From: Patescibacteria group bacterium
GTDB taxonomy: Bacteria > Patescibacteriota > Saccharimonadia > Saccharimonadales > UBA4665
NCBI GenBank assembly: GCA_030271625.1
Contig: JARXKN010000003.1
Span: forward strand, 18,611 to 82,610
Length of the DNA: 64,000 bases
Direction: 5' to 3'
How positions within the stretch are numbered: position 1 is the first letter of the stretch; each line of letters opens with the position of its first letter. Positions 1-8,125 of the stretch are shown here, one piece after another. The position numbers and the translations under genes were made by a program. Below the pieces are notes generated by a model, which saw nothing but the letters and a program-made list of their open reading frames with translations, did not search any database and was not told the origin of the DNA.

Positions 1-227
1 CAGCCTATGGGTCAGATCCTACCTTAGCTTCCAATTCGACGCCGGCCTTCTATGACTTTACATCGGCGAACTTAGCGCAGAATACCCAGTATTGGTGGCG
101 AGCCTATGCCATCGATCCAGCCGGTACCAATACGTTCAGTGCTGCCTCTGCAATTAGTAGCTTCACGACTAACCTTACGGAAACCCGTATCATAGAAGGT
201 CGGATACTGGGCAGCAAGATTCTGTAG
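1..227 (+). CDS. C-terminal end of a fibronectin/Ig-like surface protein (partial)
   Basis: An open frame in phase with base 3 runs from the window edge to a TAG at 225-227, so only about 74 C-terminal residues are visible. The stretch with NTQYWWRAYAIDPAGTN followed by alternating Ser/Thr/Ala resembles the last beta strands of a fibronectin type III or similar Ig-like repeat. Such repeats are typical of secreted or surface-attached proteins. The protein ends in a short basic tail with no sorting motif or membrane anchor visible. The full size and N-terminus lie outside the window. It is probably co-transcribed with the membrane-anchored protein 53 nt downstream. The fold is inferred from the sequence pattern only. 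Confidence 0.6.
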   Translation, partial: AYGSDPTLASNSTPAFYDFTSANLAQNTQYWWRAYAIDPAGTNTFSAASAISSFTTNLTETRIIEGRILGSKIL

Positions 228-280
228 CTAGCAGGGCTACGGGCTTAGCACGAGCGGCACAATCAGGTATCATAAGAGGT

Positions 281-985
281 ATGAAAGAACGCCCCCCTCG
301 ATCCGCAACAGCCGGTCCGGCCTTAGATCAACACCTTCGTCGCCCAGTAACTCCGTCAACGCTGCCGCTCCCGCCTAGACTGCCGGTCAGGCCAGTGGCT
401 CCCACCAGTGCTGCAGCCCACCATACCGTTACGCCTAGAACTGCAAAGCCAAAACGGTCATTTACTGTCAGCCGGAAAGTATTAGTCATCGCCCTATCTA
501 CCGCACTACTGCTGGCGGCTGCAAGCGGCGTCGTGAAGCTTAGCCATGGGGCAGGGCAGGTCTTGCCCCCGGCTATCGCTAGTAAGGTCAATTTTGCTGT
601 CTTTTATCCTGCTAACGACAAGCTCGTTGCCGTCGAGCGCAAATCAATATCGTTTAATGACCAAGCCGGCGTCCTTAGCTATACTGGTAGGCTGCTTGGC
701 GGGGCTGATCTATACATTAATCAACAAGCTACACCCGAGAGCTTTGTGGACATCCCGCAAGCCTACGACAAACTTATCGCCAGCCTTTTGCCGTATGGTA
801 ATTTCGATACGGTTAACGGCCGGGTGTCATTAACCAAACCAAAGGAATTACAGGGCAACCAATCGGCCGTCATGAATGCCAAAGGCACCCTGATGTTCGT
901 TCGTGCTAGCAGTAATATTACCGATTCACAGTGGCGACAGGTATTTAACAGCCTAAAATTGATAGAAAGTTCAGCTGCCAAATAA
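281..985 (+). CDS. Single-pass membrane protein of unknown function
   Basis: The protein has 234 residues. The N-terminal ~65 residues are rich in Pro, Ala and Arg and look disordered and cytoplasmic. One hydrophobic segment at about residues 68-86 (VLVIALSTALLLAAASGVV) is followed by a ~145-residue soluble domain that would face outward. I recognise no enzyme motif. The arrangement of Pro-rich tail, one membrane segment and small external domain recurs in several proteins of this window (lepB, the LCP protein, htrA). The ATG at 281 is preceded by AAGAGG at a good distance, and a TATCAT box lies close upstream. It follows the surface-protein fragment and may share its transcript. Confidence 0.75.
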   Translation: MKERPPRSATAGPALDQHLRRPVTPSTLPLPPRLPVRPVAPTSAAAHHTVTPRTAKPKRSFTVSRKVLVIALSTALLLAAASGVVKLSHGAGQVLPPAIASKVNFAVFYPANDKLVAVERKSISFNDQAGVLSYTGRLLGGADLYINQQATPESFVDIPQAYDKLIASLLPYGNFDTVNGRVSLTKPKELQGNQSAVMNAKGTLMFVRASSNITDSQWRQVFNSLKLIESSAAK

Positions 986-1106
986 GCAGCCTTTTCTGAC
1001 GCTTATGACTTGCTAGCTGTGACGCACGTACAGCCCCTACATGCCCCCAAACCGGGCGAAGACTAAAGTTTTAGCATAAGCGATAAGACAGGGCGTACCA
1101 CAAAAT

Positions 1107-1115
1107 TTATCCACA
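1107..1115 (+). promoter_or_regulatory. DnaA-box-like nonamer
   Basis: TTATCCACA is a perfect match to the bacterial consensus DnaA box. It lies 20 nt upstream of a good promoter and about 500 bp from parA. No second consensus box or AT-rich unwinding region is visible, so by itself this does not identify the origin. It may be a DnaA-regulated promoter or chance. Confidence 0.35.
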
Positions 1116-1134
1116 GTTATCTTCTTAAAAACAC

Positions 1135-1164
1135 TTTACAAGAGGGCTTTTAGGGAACTATAAT
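1135..1164 (+). promoter_or_regulatory. Sigma70-type promoter of the A-rich transcript
   Basis: TTTACA at 1135-1140 and a perfect TATAAT at 1159-1164 are separated by 18 bp. This is one of the best promoters in the window. It would start RNA near 1171, about 165 nt before the small CDS at 1337 and 340 nt before the terminator at 1484-1511. Confidence 0.7.
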
Positions 1165-1336
1165 AACCTTTAGATCTTCAAGAAAAATCAAAAAGATCAA
1201 ACAAAAAAAATGAACACAATAAGACCACCAGCAATCCCCAGTCTTAGCGGCGCTTCTCCGTAAGTGGCCCGGTGGCAGACAAAAACCAAAAGTAAGACAA
1301 AAACAGACATAACAAACCAACAGTAGGAAACACAAA

Positions 1337-1459
1337 ATGAAGCGCGACAAAAAGAAACAGGACGATCGACTGCTCAAGCAATTAACGCGACAGGAAAGAA
1401 AACACCAGGAAGAGCTTAGAAAACTCATTCTGAGCGACAAAATCTTCCAGTTCGTGTAA
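1337..1459 (+). CDS. Small, highly charged helical protein (40 aa)
   Basis: A 40-codon frame encodes a protein dominated by Lys, Arg, Glu and Gln (it begins MKRDKKKQDD and ends in an aromatic FQFV). It is predicted to be one amphipathic helix or short coiled coil. The frame fits exactly between a promoter (1135-1164) and a terminator (1484-1511), which is the main reason to consider it real. The ribosome binding site is weak (TAGGAAAC upstream). No family is recognised. Because the region is A-rich, a chance frame rich in Lys codons is possible. The larger frame on the opposite strand is Cys/Phe/Leu-rich and looks like an antisense shadow. Confidence 0.45.
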   Translation: MKRDKKKQDDRLLKQLTRQERKHQEELRKLILSDKIFQFV

Positions 1460-1483
1460 CGGTCTCCACAAAAACAAAAATCC

Positions 1484-1511
1484 AAACGCCAGGTCCAAAC
1501 TGGCGTTTTTT
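1484..1511 (+). terminator. Rho-independent terminator
   Basis: A perfect 9-bp stem AAACGCCAG/CTGGCGTTT with a 7-nt loop (GTCCAAA) runs into a T tract. It ends the short transcription unit before parA. Confidence 0.85.
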
Positions 1512-1580
1512 AGTAGTTACTTCAAAGTACTATACGGTTAGTATTATACGGCTACTTAACAGAGACTACCATAATCACTC

Positions 1581-1611
1581 TTGCAGCTAACGGCCGCATA
1601 AATGCTATACT
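1581..1611 (+). promoter_or_regulatory. parA promoter with short leader
   Basis: TTGCAG at 1581-1586 and TATACT at 1606-1611 (19-bp spacer) end 12 nt before the parA ATG. No clear Shine-Dalgarno sequence is present, so translation starts at or very near the 5' end. Confidence 0.55.
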
Positions 1612-1623
1612 ACTAGTAAGCTT

Positions 1624-2385
1624 ATGACACAAAAAATAATAGCGGTCGTGAATCAAAAAGGCGGGGTAGGTAAAACCACTACCACTATTAATGTGGCCGC
1701 CCAGTTAGCTACGGCCGGTCATTCTGTCTTATTAGTCGACCTTGACCCGCAAGGCAATGCCACGAGTGGGCTGGGATTAGTAAAAGATCAACCGGTTACC
1801 ATGTACGAACTGCTTTGTCATGGTCAATCATTGGCTAGCGCCGTCCTAGAAACGAATGTCGCACAATTATACGTGCTGCCGAGTAATACGAATTTGGCGG
1901 GGGCGGAAATTGAACTGGTTGAACGGGAACGTAGAGAGTATGTGCTGCAGCAAATTTTAGCAACTGCCGCGTATGACTACATTATTATTGATTGTCCACC
2001 GTCACTCGGCTTGCTAACTATCAATGCTTTAACAGCGGCCAGTTTGGTGCTCATGCCGGTGCAAGCCGAATACTATGCGCTCGAAGGCTTGAGTCAATTA
2101 TTAAATACTGTCCAAGCAGTTAAACACAGTACCAACCAGCAGCTAGAGCTACTTGGTGTCGTCTTAACGATGTACGACAAACGCACTAGCCTCAGCGAAC
2201 AAGTTCGCGAAGAGGTAAAAAAGTTCTTCGGTGAAAACCTGTTTAAGACGGTTATCCCACGTAATATCCGCTTAGCCGAAGCGCCGAGCTACGGTAAAAC
2301 TATCTTTGAACACGATAAGTGGAGCAAGGGTGCCCGCGCTTACAAGGCCTTGGCTAAAGAAATCTTGTCGCGAACTAGCTATTAA
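1624..2385 (+). CDS. parA: ParA/Soj-type chromosome partitioning ATPase
   Basis: The 253-residue protein is a full-length Walker-type partition ATPase. The deviant Walker A motif KGGVGKTT lies at residues 12-19 with the signature lysine K12, followed by DLDPQGNAT and DCPPSLG (Walker B region). Members of this family bind DNA non-specifically in the ATP form and move ParB-parS complexes to segregate chromosomes. The length matches Soj/ParA of Bacillus type, with no extra N-terminal helix-turn-helix, which argues for the chromosomal class. Its partner parB lies convergently 7 nt downstream on the other strand, an unusual orientation because parAB usually form one operon. Confidence 0.96.
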   Translation: MTQKIIAVVNQKGGVGKTTTTINVAAQLATAGHSVLLVDLDPQGNATSGLGLVKDQPVTMYELLCHGQSLASAVLETNVAQLYVLPSNTNLAGAEIELVERERREYVLQQILATAAYDYIIIDCPPSLGLLTINALTAASLVLMPVQAEYYALEGLSQLLNTVQAVKHSTNQQLELLGVVLTMYDKRTSLSEQVREEVKKFFGENLFKTVIPRNIRLAEAPSYGKTIFEHDKWSKGARAYKALAKEILSRTSY

Positions 2386-2392
2386 TTAATTG

Positions 2393-3262
2393 TTATTGTA
2401 ACTGAGCTAGTATTTTGGACAGTTCGTCATCGTCCTTAAAAGTAATTTCTAAGCGGCCGCCTTTAGCAGTGCGTTTGACGTGAACCGGGGCACCGAGCTG
2501 TTTAGCGAGGGCTTTGGTAGCTGGGGTTTCAGTTTGGACACGCTCGCGCACGGCGGCTGGTTCCTTAACGCCAGCTTTGAGGCTGCTCACATAGCGTTCG
2601 GCTTGGCGAACGCTCCAACCGTGTTGCAAGATTGCCGCCAACAAGTTTGCTTGTTCTTTAGCTTGACCCTTGAGCGCTAAAATCGCTCGGGCGTGGCCTT
2701 CGCTAATTTCGTGCTTGGCCAGTGCCGCCTGCGCCGCCTCTGGTAATTGCAATAATCGAACTAAGTTATTGACGGTCGAGGGGGCTTTGCCGAGACGCTT
2801 AGCAATCGCTTCGTAGGCAATCGAGAATTGATCGTGTAGGCGGTGCAGGCTAACGGCTTGTTCGAGCGGACTTAAGTCGACGCGCTGAACGTTTTCGACC
2901 AAGGCAATTTCTAGTTGCTGCAATTCTTTAAGACTACGGACGATGGCCGGTACGGTTTTGAGGCCGGCTAGTTTTGAGGCTCGCCAGCGTCGTTCACCAG
3001 CCACAATCTGATACTTTTTATTACCCAGAGACCGAACTACTAACGGCAGCAAAACGCCGTGCTGACGGATAGATTCACTTAGTTCAGCTAAGGCCTTTTC
3101 GTCGAAGTGACGGCGGGGCTGCTCGGCATCGGCAATCACGTCATCGACGTTCAGCTTCTGGATGCGCTCATCATCGTTTGGTAGCAGTAAGGCTTTGTCG
3201 AACGTCTGGGGGAGGAGGGTTTCGAATCCGCGGCCCAGTCCCCGTTTTGGTGTTTGGCTCAT
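2393..3262 (-). CDS. parB: ParB/Spo0J-type DNA-binding partition protein
   Basis: The protein has 289 residues. The N-terminal ParB/sulfiredoxin-like domain (about 35-130) contains GERRWRA, the CTP-binding motif of ParB CTPases, and an arginine patch EQPRR. A central helix-turn-helix domain (about 130-200) for parS binding and a C-terminal dimerisation region follow. It nucleates on parS and spreads as a CTP-dependent clamp. It lies directly downstream of lepB on the minus strand (36 nt gap) and is convergent with parA. A TATAAG box a few bases upstream of the ATG suggests it may also have its own start site. Confidence 0.95.
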   Translation of the reverse strand: MSQTPKRGLGRGFETLLPQTFDKALLLPNDDERIQKLNVDDVIADAEQPRRHFDEKALAELSESIRQHGVLLPLVVRSLGNKKYQIVAGERRWRASKLAGLKTVPAIVRSLKELQQLEIALVENVQRVDLSPLEQAVSLHRLHDQFSIAYEAIAKRLGKAPSTVNNLVRLLQLPEAAQAALAKHEISEGHARAILALKGQAKEQANLLAAILQHGWSVRQAERYVSSLKAGVKEPAAVRERVQTETPATKALAKQLGAPVHVKRTAKGGRLEITFKDDDELSKILAQLQ

Positions 3263-3298
3263 TATGCTTATAGCGTAGCATATGCCGCTCCGGTTAGA

Positions 3299-4048
3299 CT
3301 AGAAAGTTTTAATTTGATTGGTCGGGAAGACCCGAACCACCAGTTTGCCAATAACTTGATTGGCACTGATGGGGCCGAAGGCCCGCGAATCTAATGAGTT
3401 CGGCCGGTTATCGCCGCAAGCAAACAATTGGTCGGCCTTGAGGGTAATGTCGATGTCACCCGAGGTGGTAGGGAAGTTGGCATACTTATAACCGAGGGTG
3501 TCATCTGGCTTAAAACCATTGGGGTGTTCGGAGTTATAAATCGTCACTGTGCCGTTTTGGACGACCACGCGGTCGCCCGGCAGGCCAATAACGCGCTTAA
3601 TAAGTTGCTTACTGTCTTCTTGGCCAAACTGACCGAGGCCGCTTTCGGTAAAGACAATCACATCGCCACGGTTCGGAATGTAGGCGTGGTGCGTTAAGCG
3701 GGCCCAGGTTCGCGGCACTTTCCAAATAATCAGTTTATCTTGGTTCTGCAGGGTCTGTTGCATGCTGGGGCCATCAACTTGGTAGGACCGAAATACGAAA
3801 CCAATCATTAATAAGGCTACCAGCAGCGCCGTAGCCAGAATCCCGACCGTTGATACAAAGTCTCGCCAGCCAGATGGGCCGTCATCACTAGCTGAACTGC
3901 CACCGCCGGTATTAGTAGTAGCCGGTAAAGGCGTAACCTGTGGTGTCACCATAGGCTGGGCCACTGGATTGGTTGGCGGCACACTAGTAATAGGTGGTGT
4001 GTGGACGGTCGGTTCAGCTGCGGGACGGGGCGTAATGTCGTTGTTCAT
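3299..4048 (-). CDS. lepB: Signal peptidase I
   Basis: The 249-residue protein has a Pro/Thr-rich cytoplasmic tail (1-58), one membrane segment (about 62-85) and the catalytic S26 domain. The nucleophile Ser95 is in GPSMQ, the general base Lys151 is in KRVIGLPGD, and the GDNRPNSLDSR box is at about 212-222. It removes signal peptides from exported proteins on the outer face of the membrane. The long low-complexity N-terminal tail is unusual for the family but matches neighbouring membrane proteins. It is upstream of parB on the minus strand. A second, SipW-type signal peptidase is encoded at 59663-60190. Confidence 0.95.
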   Translation of the reverse strand: MNNDITPRPAAEPTVHTPPITSVPPTNPVAQPMVTPQVTPLPATTNTGGGSSASDDGPSGWRDFVSTVGILATALLVALLMIGFVFRSYQVDGPSMQQTLQNQDKLIIWKVPRTWARLTHHAYIPNRGDVIVFTESGLGQFGQEDSKQLIKRVIGLPGDRVVVQNGTVTIYNSEHPNGFKPDDTLGYKYANFPTTSGDIDITLKADQLFACGDNRPNSLDSRAFGPISANQVIGKLVVRVFPTNQIKTF

Positions 4049-4057
4049 TAATAGTCA

Positions 4058-4063
4058 ACTATA
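4058..4063 (-). promoter_or_regulatory. Leaderless -10 box of lepB
   Basis: On the minus strand TATAGT ends 9 nt before the lepB ATG with no Shine-Dalgarno sequence between, so the RNA would begin next to the start codon. Confidence 0.5.
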
Positions 4064-4102
4064 CCATAGCTGGCGGGGGCGTTGTTAAATAATCGTAAGC
4101 GG

Positions 4103-4132
4103 TTTACAGACTAAGCGTAAACGCGTTATACT
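4103..4132 (+). promoter_or_regulatory. Promoter of the LCP gene
   Basis: TTTACA at 4103-4108 and TATACT at 4127-4132 (18-bp spacer) lie 14 nt before the ATG at 4147. A short AAAGAG is the only ribosome-binding-like sequence. Confidence 0.6.
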
Positions 4133-4146
4133 AGCACCACAAAGAG

Positions 4147-5931
4147 ATGGATAGTTCGCGATTTAAGCGGCGTGAAACACAAACAAGACGCCAAATTACA
4201 AACGATTACCGAGGGCCAGCACCAGCAGCCCGGGCGGTTCGTTCGATGGACCCCTTTATTGTCGCTCGACCAGCTCAGCCACTAGCGCCGCAGGCAATGC
4301 AGCCGCTGCCAGTGCAACCTCCCGTTGTTCAATCGGCTCCGCCGCTCCTAAACCCCGTCCAGCAAGCCCGCCAACCAGAACTATTAGCTGTTCGTCGGGT
4401 GCAGCCGACAGCTGCAGCAGTCTCCCCAGTAACGGCTACCAGCGCCTTTAATCCAGCGCTGCCGGGACCTGACCCAACTGCTTTAACAGCGGCTAATGGC
4501 CTACCAAGTCGCCGTTTGCCTATCAGTATGGCAATTCCGGGCGAACCCAGCCCCGAAAAAGCGGCCGGCGTCAAAGTGCTTAAGAGCAAGTGGCAGCTAG
4601 CCCGCCGCTGGGCCTTCCGAAGTACCGCAATTGTTATGGTATTGGTGATTGCCTCTGGTGGCTTAGTTGTTTCTCAAGGCTGGCTAAAAGCGCGCAAAGT
4701 CTTTAAAGGTGGCACAACTTCTGCCGCCGCCTTACAAACCAATGTTAACCCTGTCTTATTAAAGGGCGAGGGTGATGGCCGGATTAACGTCCTATTATTA
4801 GGACGTGGTGGTGGCACCCACTCAGCCCCAGACTTAACCGATACTATGATGCTCGCCAGCATCGACCCCGTTAACCACACCGCTACCTTACTGAGCATTC
4901 CTCGTGACATGTGGGTTAACGTTCAAGGTGCCGGTTCAATGAAGATTAACGCTGCCTGGGAAACTGGTAAGTACAAGTATCTCGGCAAGGTGACCGATGA
5001 TAATTCTGTACCACAGGCTACACTCGCCGGCTTCACCACTGTTGATCAGACTGTTGAGAACGTCATTGGCGTGCCGATCCACTATAACGTTATGATAGAT
5101 TTCGACGCCTTTAAGCAAGCTATTAATACGGTCGGCGGCGTTAGTGTCAATGTTCCAGAAGACTTGGTTGATCCAACTATGGCAGCTGATAACTACAATA
5201 ACCCAGTCCTTGCTAAGGCCGGATTGCAAACCTTCGATGGTATCCACGCTCTTAATTACTCCCGTTCACGTGAGACAACAAGCGACTTTGCCCGTGGTCA
5301 GCGCCAGCGCGCTATCTTACTGGCCCTAAAAGACAAAGTCATGACTCTCGGCACGCTGTCTAGCCCGGCTAAGCTATCTGAGCTCGCTGGGGCCTTTGGC
5401 AACAACGTCCAGACCGACCTGAGCATTACCGACGCCGCCCACTTTGCCAACATCATTAAAGATGTTGCTAACAGTAGCGTAAATTCAATTGGTCTAGCTG
5501 ATGCCGGCAATAGTTACGTGACAACCGCGAACATTAACGGCCAATCAGTCGTTGAGCCAAAAGCCGGCGTCACTAACTTTAGTGCTATCCAGAACTTTGT
5601 CCGCGGCCAGCTAAAAGATCCTTACCTGACGAAAGAGCAGGCGAAGATCCAGCTCTACAACGGTACGACGGTACCTGGTCTGGCCGGCACGCAGGCTGAT
5701 GTCTTGAAGTCCTACGGCTACGGAGTGACCGGTACTGGCAACGCGCCAACCAAGGGCTATGCCCAAACTATCGTCGTTGATATGACGGCCGGGGCTAAGA
5801 AATACACTAAGCATTACTTAGAGCAGCGCTATGGCGTAACCGCGGTAACCAGCTTGCCCGACCCGGCAATCACACCAAATGGCGCCGACTTTGTTATCAT
5901 AGTAGGTAATGATACGTCTGCTACTCACTAA
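4147..5931 (+). CDS. LytR-CpsA-Psr (LCP) family cell-wall glycopolymer ligase
   Basis: The 594-residue protein has a Pro/Ala/Gln-rich cytoplasmic region (1-150), a membrane segment (about 156-176), an LCP catalytic domain (about 208-400) and a C-terminal LytR_C domain (about 499-588). Conserved LCP features are visible: DTMMLASID, the arginine of SIPRDMWV (R253) and the RSRETTSDFARGQRQR segment (373-388) that binds the polyprenyl pyrophosphate head group. LCP enzymes attach glycopolymers from a lipid carrier to peptidoglycan outside the membrane. The LCP plus LytR_C layout is common in Actinobacteria and CPR bacteria. It overlaps the next gene by 23 nt. Confidence 0.92.
   Translation: MDSSRFKRRETQTRRQITNDYRGPAPAARAVRSMDPFIVARPAQPLAPQAMQPLPVQPPVVQSAPPLLNPVQQARQPELLAVRRVQPTAAAVSPVTATSAFNPALPGPDPTALTAANGLPSRRLPISMAIPGEPSPEKAAGVKVLKSKWQLARRWAFRSTAIVMVLVIASGGLVVSQGWLKARKVFKGGTTSAAALQTNVNPVLLKGEGDGRINVLLLGRGGGTHSAPDLTDTMMLASIDPVNHTATLLSIPRDMWVNVQGAGSMKINAAWETGKYKYLGKVTDDNSVPQATLAGFTTVDQTVENVIGVPIHYNVMIDFDAFKQAINTVGGVSVNVPEDLVDPTMAADNYNNPVLAKAGLQTFDGIHALNYSRSRETTSDFARGQRQRAILLALKDKVMTLGTLSSPAKLSELAGAFGNNVQTDLSITDAAHFANIIKDVANSSVNSIGLADAGNSYVTTANINGQSVVEPKAGVTNFSAIQNFVRGQLKDPYLTKEQAKIQLYNGTTVPGLAGTQADVLKSYGYGVTGTGNAPTKGYAQTIVVDMTAGAKKYTKHYLEQRYGVTAVTSLPDPAITPNGADFVIIVGNDTSATH
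5262..5277. promoter_or_regulatory. Degenerate parS-like palindrome
   Basis: Twelve of 16 positions match the parS consensus TGTTTCACGTGAAACA, including the intact core TTCACGTGA. The four mismatches are at the outer positions. It lies within the LCP coding sequence, 2-3 kb from parA and parB. It is the only site I found in the window that combines CACGTG with parS-like flanks. It may be fortuitous, because it encodes conserved LCP residues. Confidence 0.25.
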
Positions 5932-6670
5932 GGTTAAACCCACCGCTGGTTTTGCCCACATTCTGCACCTGCTGCTATTAGTGACGCTGCCAGCAGTGGT
6001 GTTTGTGCTAGTACGACTGCAGTTTGTGCAGCTGGCTTTAATTATGGTGATCTTAAGTAAGTGGCGCATGTTTGCTGTCCGGCCGCGCTTTTGGACCGCT
6101 AATATTCGTGCCAATGCGATTGATATTATTGTCGGACTGTCGATTGTCTTATTTATGTCACATAGCGCCACATCAGTTGTCGCGCAACTTATCTGGGCCG
6201 TACTGTATGGCGTGTGGCTAATTGTAATTAAGCCCCGGAGTAGTTTACTGTTTACGTCATTGCAGGCCGCGATTGGGCAGCTCTGTGGCTTGATGGCGCT
6301 CTACCTGACCTGGGCAGCTGGTCCCTTAGTCGGTATTGTCTTTGTAACGGGCTTGATCTGCTTCCTGGCCGCCCGGCATTTCTTCGACAGCTTCAACGAA
6401 CCCTACGCCCGGTTACTATCGTATCTGTGGGGCTATTTTGGCGCCGCTTTAGCTTGGCTGATGGGGCACTGGCTACTATTTTACGTCTATCAAATTATTG
6501 CCCAGCCAACATTACTGCTAAGCGTCCTGGGGTATGGACTGGCGGTGCTGTATTACCTCGATCATCACGGCCGCCTCAATAAGGGGTTGCAGCGTCAGTT
6601 TGTGTTCTTGATGCTGGCTGTCGTGCTGGTTGTCTTGACCTTCTCTGATTGGGGCGATAAAGCCGTTTAA
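5909..6670 (+). CDS. Polytopic membrane protein of unknown function
   Basis: The 253-residue protein is almost entirely hydrophobic, with about nine predicted transmembrane segments and short loops. No catalytic or transport motif is recognised. The start ATG at 5909 lies inside the end of the LCP gene (23-nt overlap), so the two are almost certainly translated from one message and may work together at the envelope. It is followed 43 nt later by htrA, which has its own strong ribosome binding site. Function is unknown; a flippase or scaffold role for cell-wall polymers would be only a guess from context. Confidence 0.75.
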   Translation: MIRLLLTKVKPTAGFAHILHLLLLVTLPAVVFVLVRLQFVQLALIMVILSKWRMFAVRPRFWTANIRANAIDIIVGLSIVLFMSHSATSVVAQLIWAVLYGVWLIVIKPRSSLLFTSLQAAIGQLCGLMALYLTWAAGPLVGIVFVTGLICFLAARHFFDSFNEPYARLLSYLWGYFGAALAWLMGHWLLFYVYQIIAQPTLLLSVLGYGLAVLYYLDHHGRLNKGLQRQFVFLMLAVVLVVLTFSDWGDKAV

Positions 6671-6713
6671 GCTATACTGGTTTACATAGAGTTAGCAATA
6701 CGCGGGAGGAACC

Positions 6714-8030
6714 ATGACTGACACCACTAAATTGCCCGATACGGCCGCTGAGACGACAACCACTCCCAACGCCCGACGCAGTGTCAGCCTAGCCATACCC
6801 GAGTTTAAGCGACCAAAGCTAGCCCCCTTGGCCCGCACCAGCCGCTTTCGATCAGGCCTATTAGCGGTCGCCTTTTTATTAACAGCTATCTTAGGCGGTA
6901 TCGGCGGCGGCTGGTTAGAAACGCACCGTGAAGCCATCAGTGTTGGTGATGGCACTCTGGCCCGACAAAAAAAAGTGGTCAGCTCGCAGAGTCAGCTGAT
7001 TAGTCAGATTGCTAAAACCGTAGGACCGAGTGTGGTGAGTGTTAATGTTACCCTCACCACGGCCAGCGCCTTGCCCAGTGGCTTCGAAAGCCTGTTTGGC
7101 TACAGCGCCGGCACCCAAACCGAAGCTGCCGCTGGTACCGGTATCATAATTAGTGCTGAGGGAATTATTATTACTAACCGGCATGTGGTACCGGAAGGTA
7201 CCAATACCGTCAGTGTCACACTGAGTGATGGCACTGAACTGAAGGATGTCACTGTCATTGGTCGCACCAAAGCTTCCGACCCCCTCGACATTGCCTTTTT
7301 AAAGATTGCTAACCCTAAAGGTCATCACCTCAAGGCGGCCCAGATTGGCGATTCGTCACGGGTGCAAGTTGGTGACGATGTGGTCGCGATTGGTAATGCC
7401 CTCGGGCAATTCCAAAACACCGTTACCAGCGGTATTCTGTCTGGCTTTGGTCGGAGTGTCCAAGCTAGCTCCGATGGTGGCAGCGCCAGTAGCGCTGCCA
7501 GTGATACGGAAACCCTCGATAATCTATTCCAGACCGATGCTGCTATTAACGAAGGCAACTCCGGCGGCCCATTGGTTAATTTGAACGGGCAGGTAATTGG
7601 TATCAATACCGCCATTGCCGGCAACGCCCAGAACATTGGTTTTTCAATTCCAATCAATGACGTTAAGGGCCTAATTACCCAGGTTCTTAAAAACGGTAAA
7701 GTCGTTAGACCATACTTGGGCGTTCGGTACGTGCTGATTACCGCCGACTTTGCTAAGCAAAATAATTTGTCCGTTTCTAATGGCGCCTACATTCTCCCGA
7801 ACGTAAATGCTGATGAACCGTCTGTCATTGCTGACAGTCCGGCTGCCAAGGCCGGGCTGCAAGCTAAGGACATTATTACGAAAGTGGGCAGTGCAACCAT
7901 TGACCAAAACCACAGCCTCACAAGTTTACTCAGCTCGCACCAGCCCAACGAAAAAGTTAGTCTGACTATAATTCGTGATGGCAAAACCCAAAAAATTACC
8001 GTCGCCTTAGGCGAAACTCCCACCAACTAA
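6714..8030 (+). CDS. htrA: HtrA/DegP-type serine protease with PDZ domain
   Basis: The 438-residue protein has a cytoplasmic N-terminus, one membrane anchor (about 46-66), a trypsin-like domain and a C-terminal PDZ domain (about 335-435). The triad is visible: His157 in TNRHVV, Asp192 in DPLDIAFLKI and Ser283 in GNSGGPL. HtrA proteases degrade or refold damaged exported proteins on the outer side of the membrane. Length and layout match membrane-anchored HtrA of Gram-positive bacteria. The start is supported by CGGGAGGAACC immediately before the ATG, a clear Shine-Dalgarno site. The gene is convergent with prmC; the 95-nt gap holds only a weak inverted repeat with no T tract. Confidence 0.95.
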   Translation: MTDTTKLPDTAAETTTTPNARRSVSLAIPEFKRPKLAPLARTSRFRSGLLAVAFLLTAILGGIGGGWLETHREAISVGDGTLARQKKVVSSQSQLISQIAKTVGPSVVSVNVTLTTASALPSGFESLFGYSAGTQTEAAAGTGIIISAEGIIITNRHVVPEGTNTVSVTLSDGTELKDVTVIGRTKASDPLDIAFLKIANPKGHHLKAAQIGDSSRVQVGDDVVAIGNALGQFQNTVTSGILSGFGRSVQASSDGGSASSAASDTETLDNLFQTDAAINEGNSGGPLVNLNGQVIGINTAIAGNAQNIGFSIPINDVKGLITQVLKNGKVVRPYLGVRYVLITADFAKQNNLSVSNGAYILPNVNADEPSVIADSPAAKAGLQAKDIITKVGSATIDQNHSLTSLLSSHQPNEKVSLTIIRDGKTQKITVALGETPTN

Positions 8031-8125
8031 ACAGCGCCGCTGTTGCCAGTAATGGTCTGGTGCTCCGAGCTGATAATTATAGTATGCACCGCCAAAATTA
8101 GTGCTAAGTAACAAAAACTTATACG

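Larger units (their letters stand above)
1171..1511 (+). ncRNA. Possible A-rich leader or structured transcript with a short upstream reading frame
   Basis: The stretch 986-1336 has no recognised gene. From 1171 the + strand is markedly A-rich. A 17-codon reading frame starts at 1210 (ATG) and ends with TAA at 1261-1263. Its stop lies inside a hairpin made of CTTAGCGG (about 1234) and CCGTAAG with a 7-nt loop. This arrangement resembles a leader peptide/attenuator, or the RNA may be non-coding with the 40-codon frame incidental. I see no tmRNA, RNase P or SRP RNA signature. The unit is bounded by a strong promoter and a strong terminator, so it is probably an independent ~340-nt transcript. 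Confidence 0.4.

Noticed and set aside
1107..1115. Chromosomal origin (oriC)
   Set aside because: Only one consensus DnaA box, no cluster and no AT-rich unwinding element; no dnaA, rpmH or rnpA nearby.
1150..1485. 111-codon frame on the minus strand
   Set aside because: The predicted protein is almost only Phe, Cys, Leu and Ser, as expected from the antisense of an A-rich transcribed region, and it lies opposite a promoter-hairpin-terminator unit.
8030..8044. Terminator between htrA and prmC
   Set aside because: AACAGCG/CGCTGTT leaves a one-base loop and no T tract follows on either strand.
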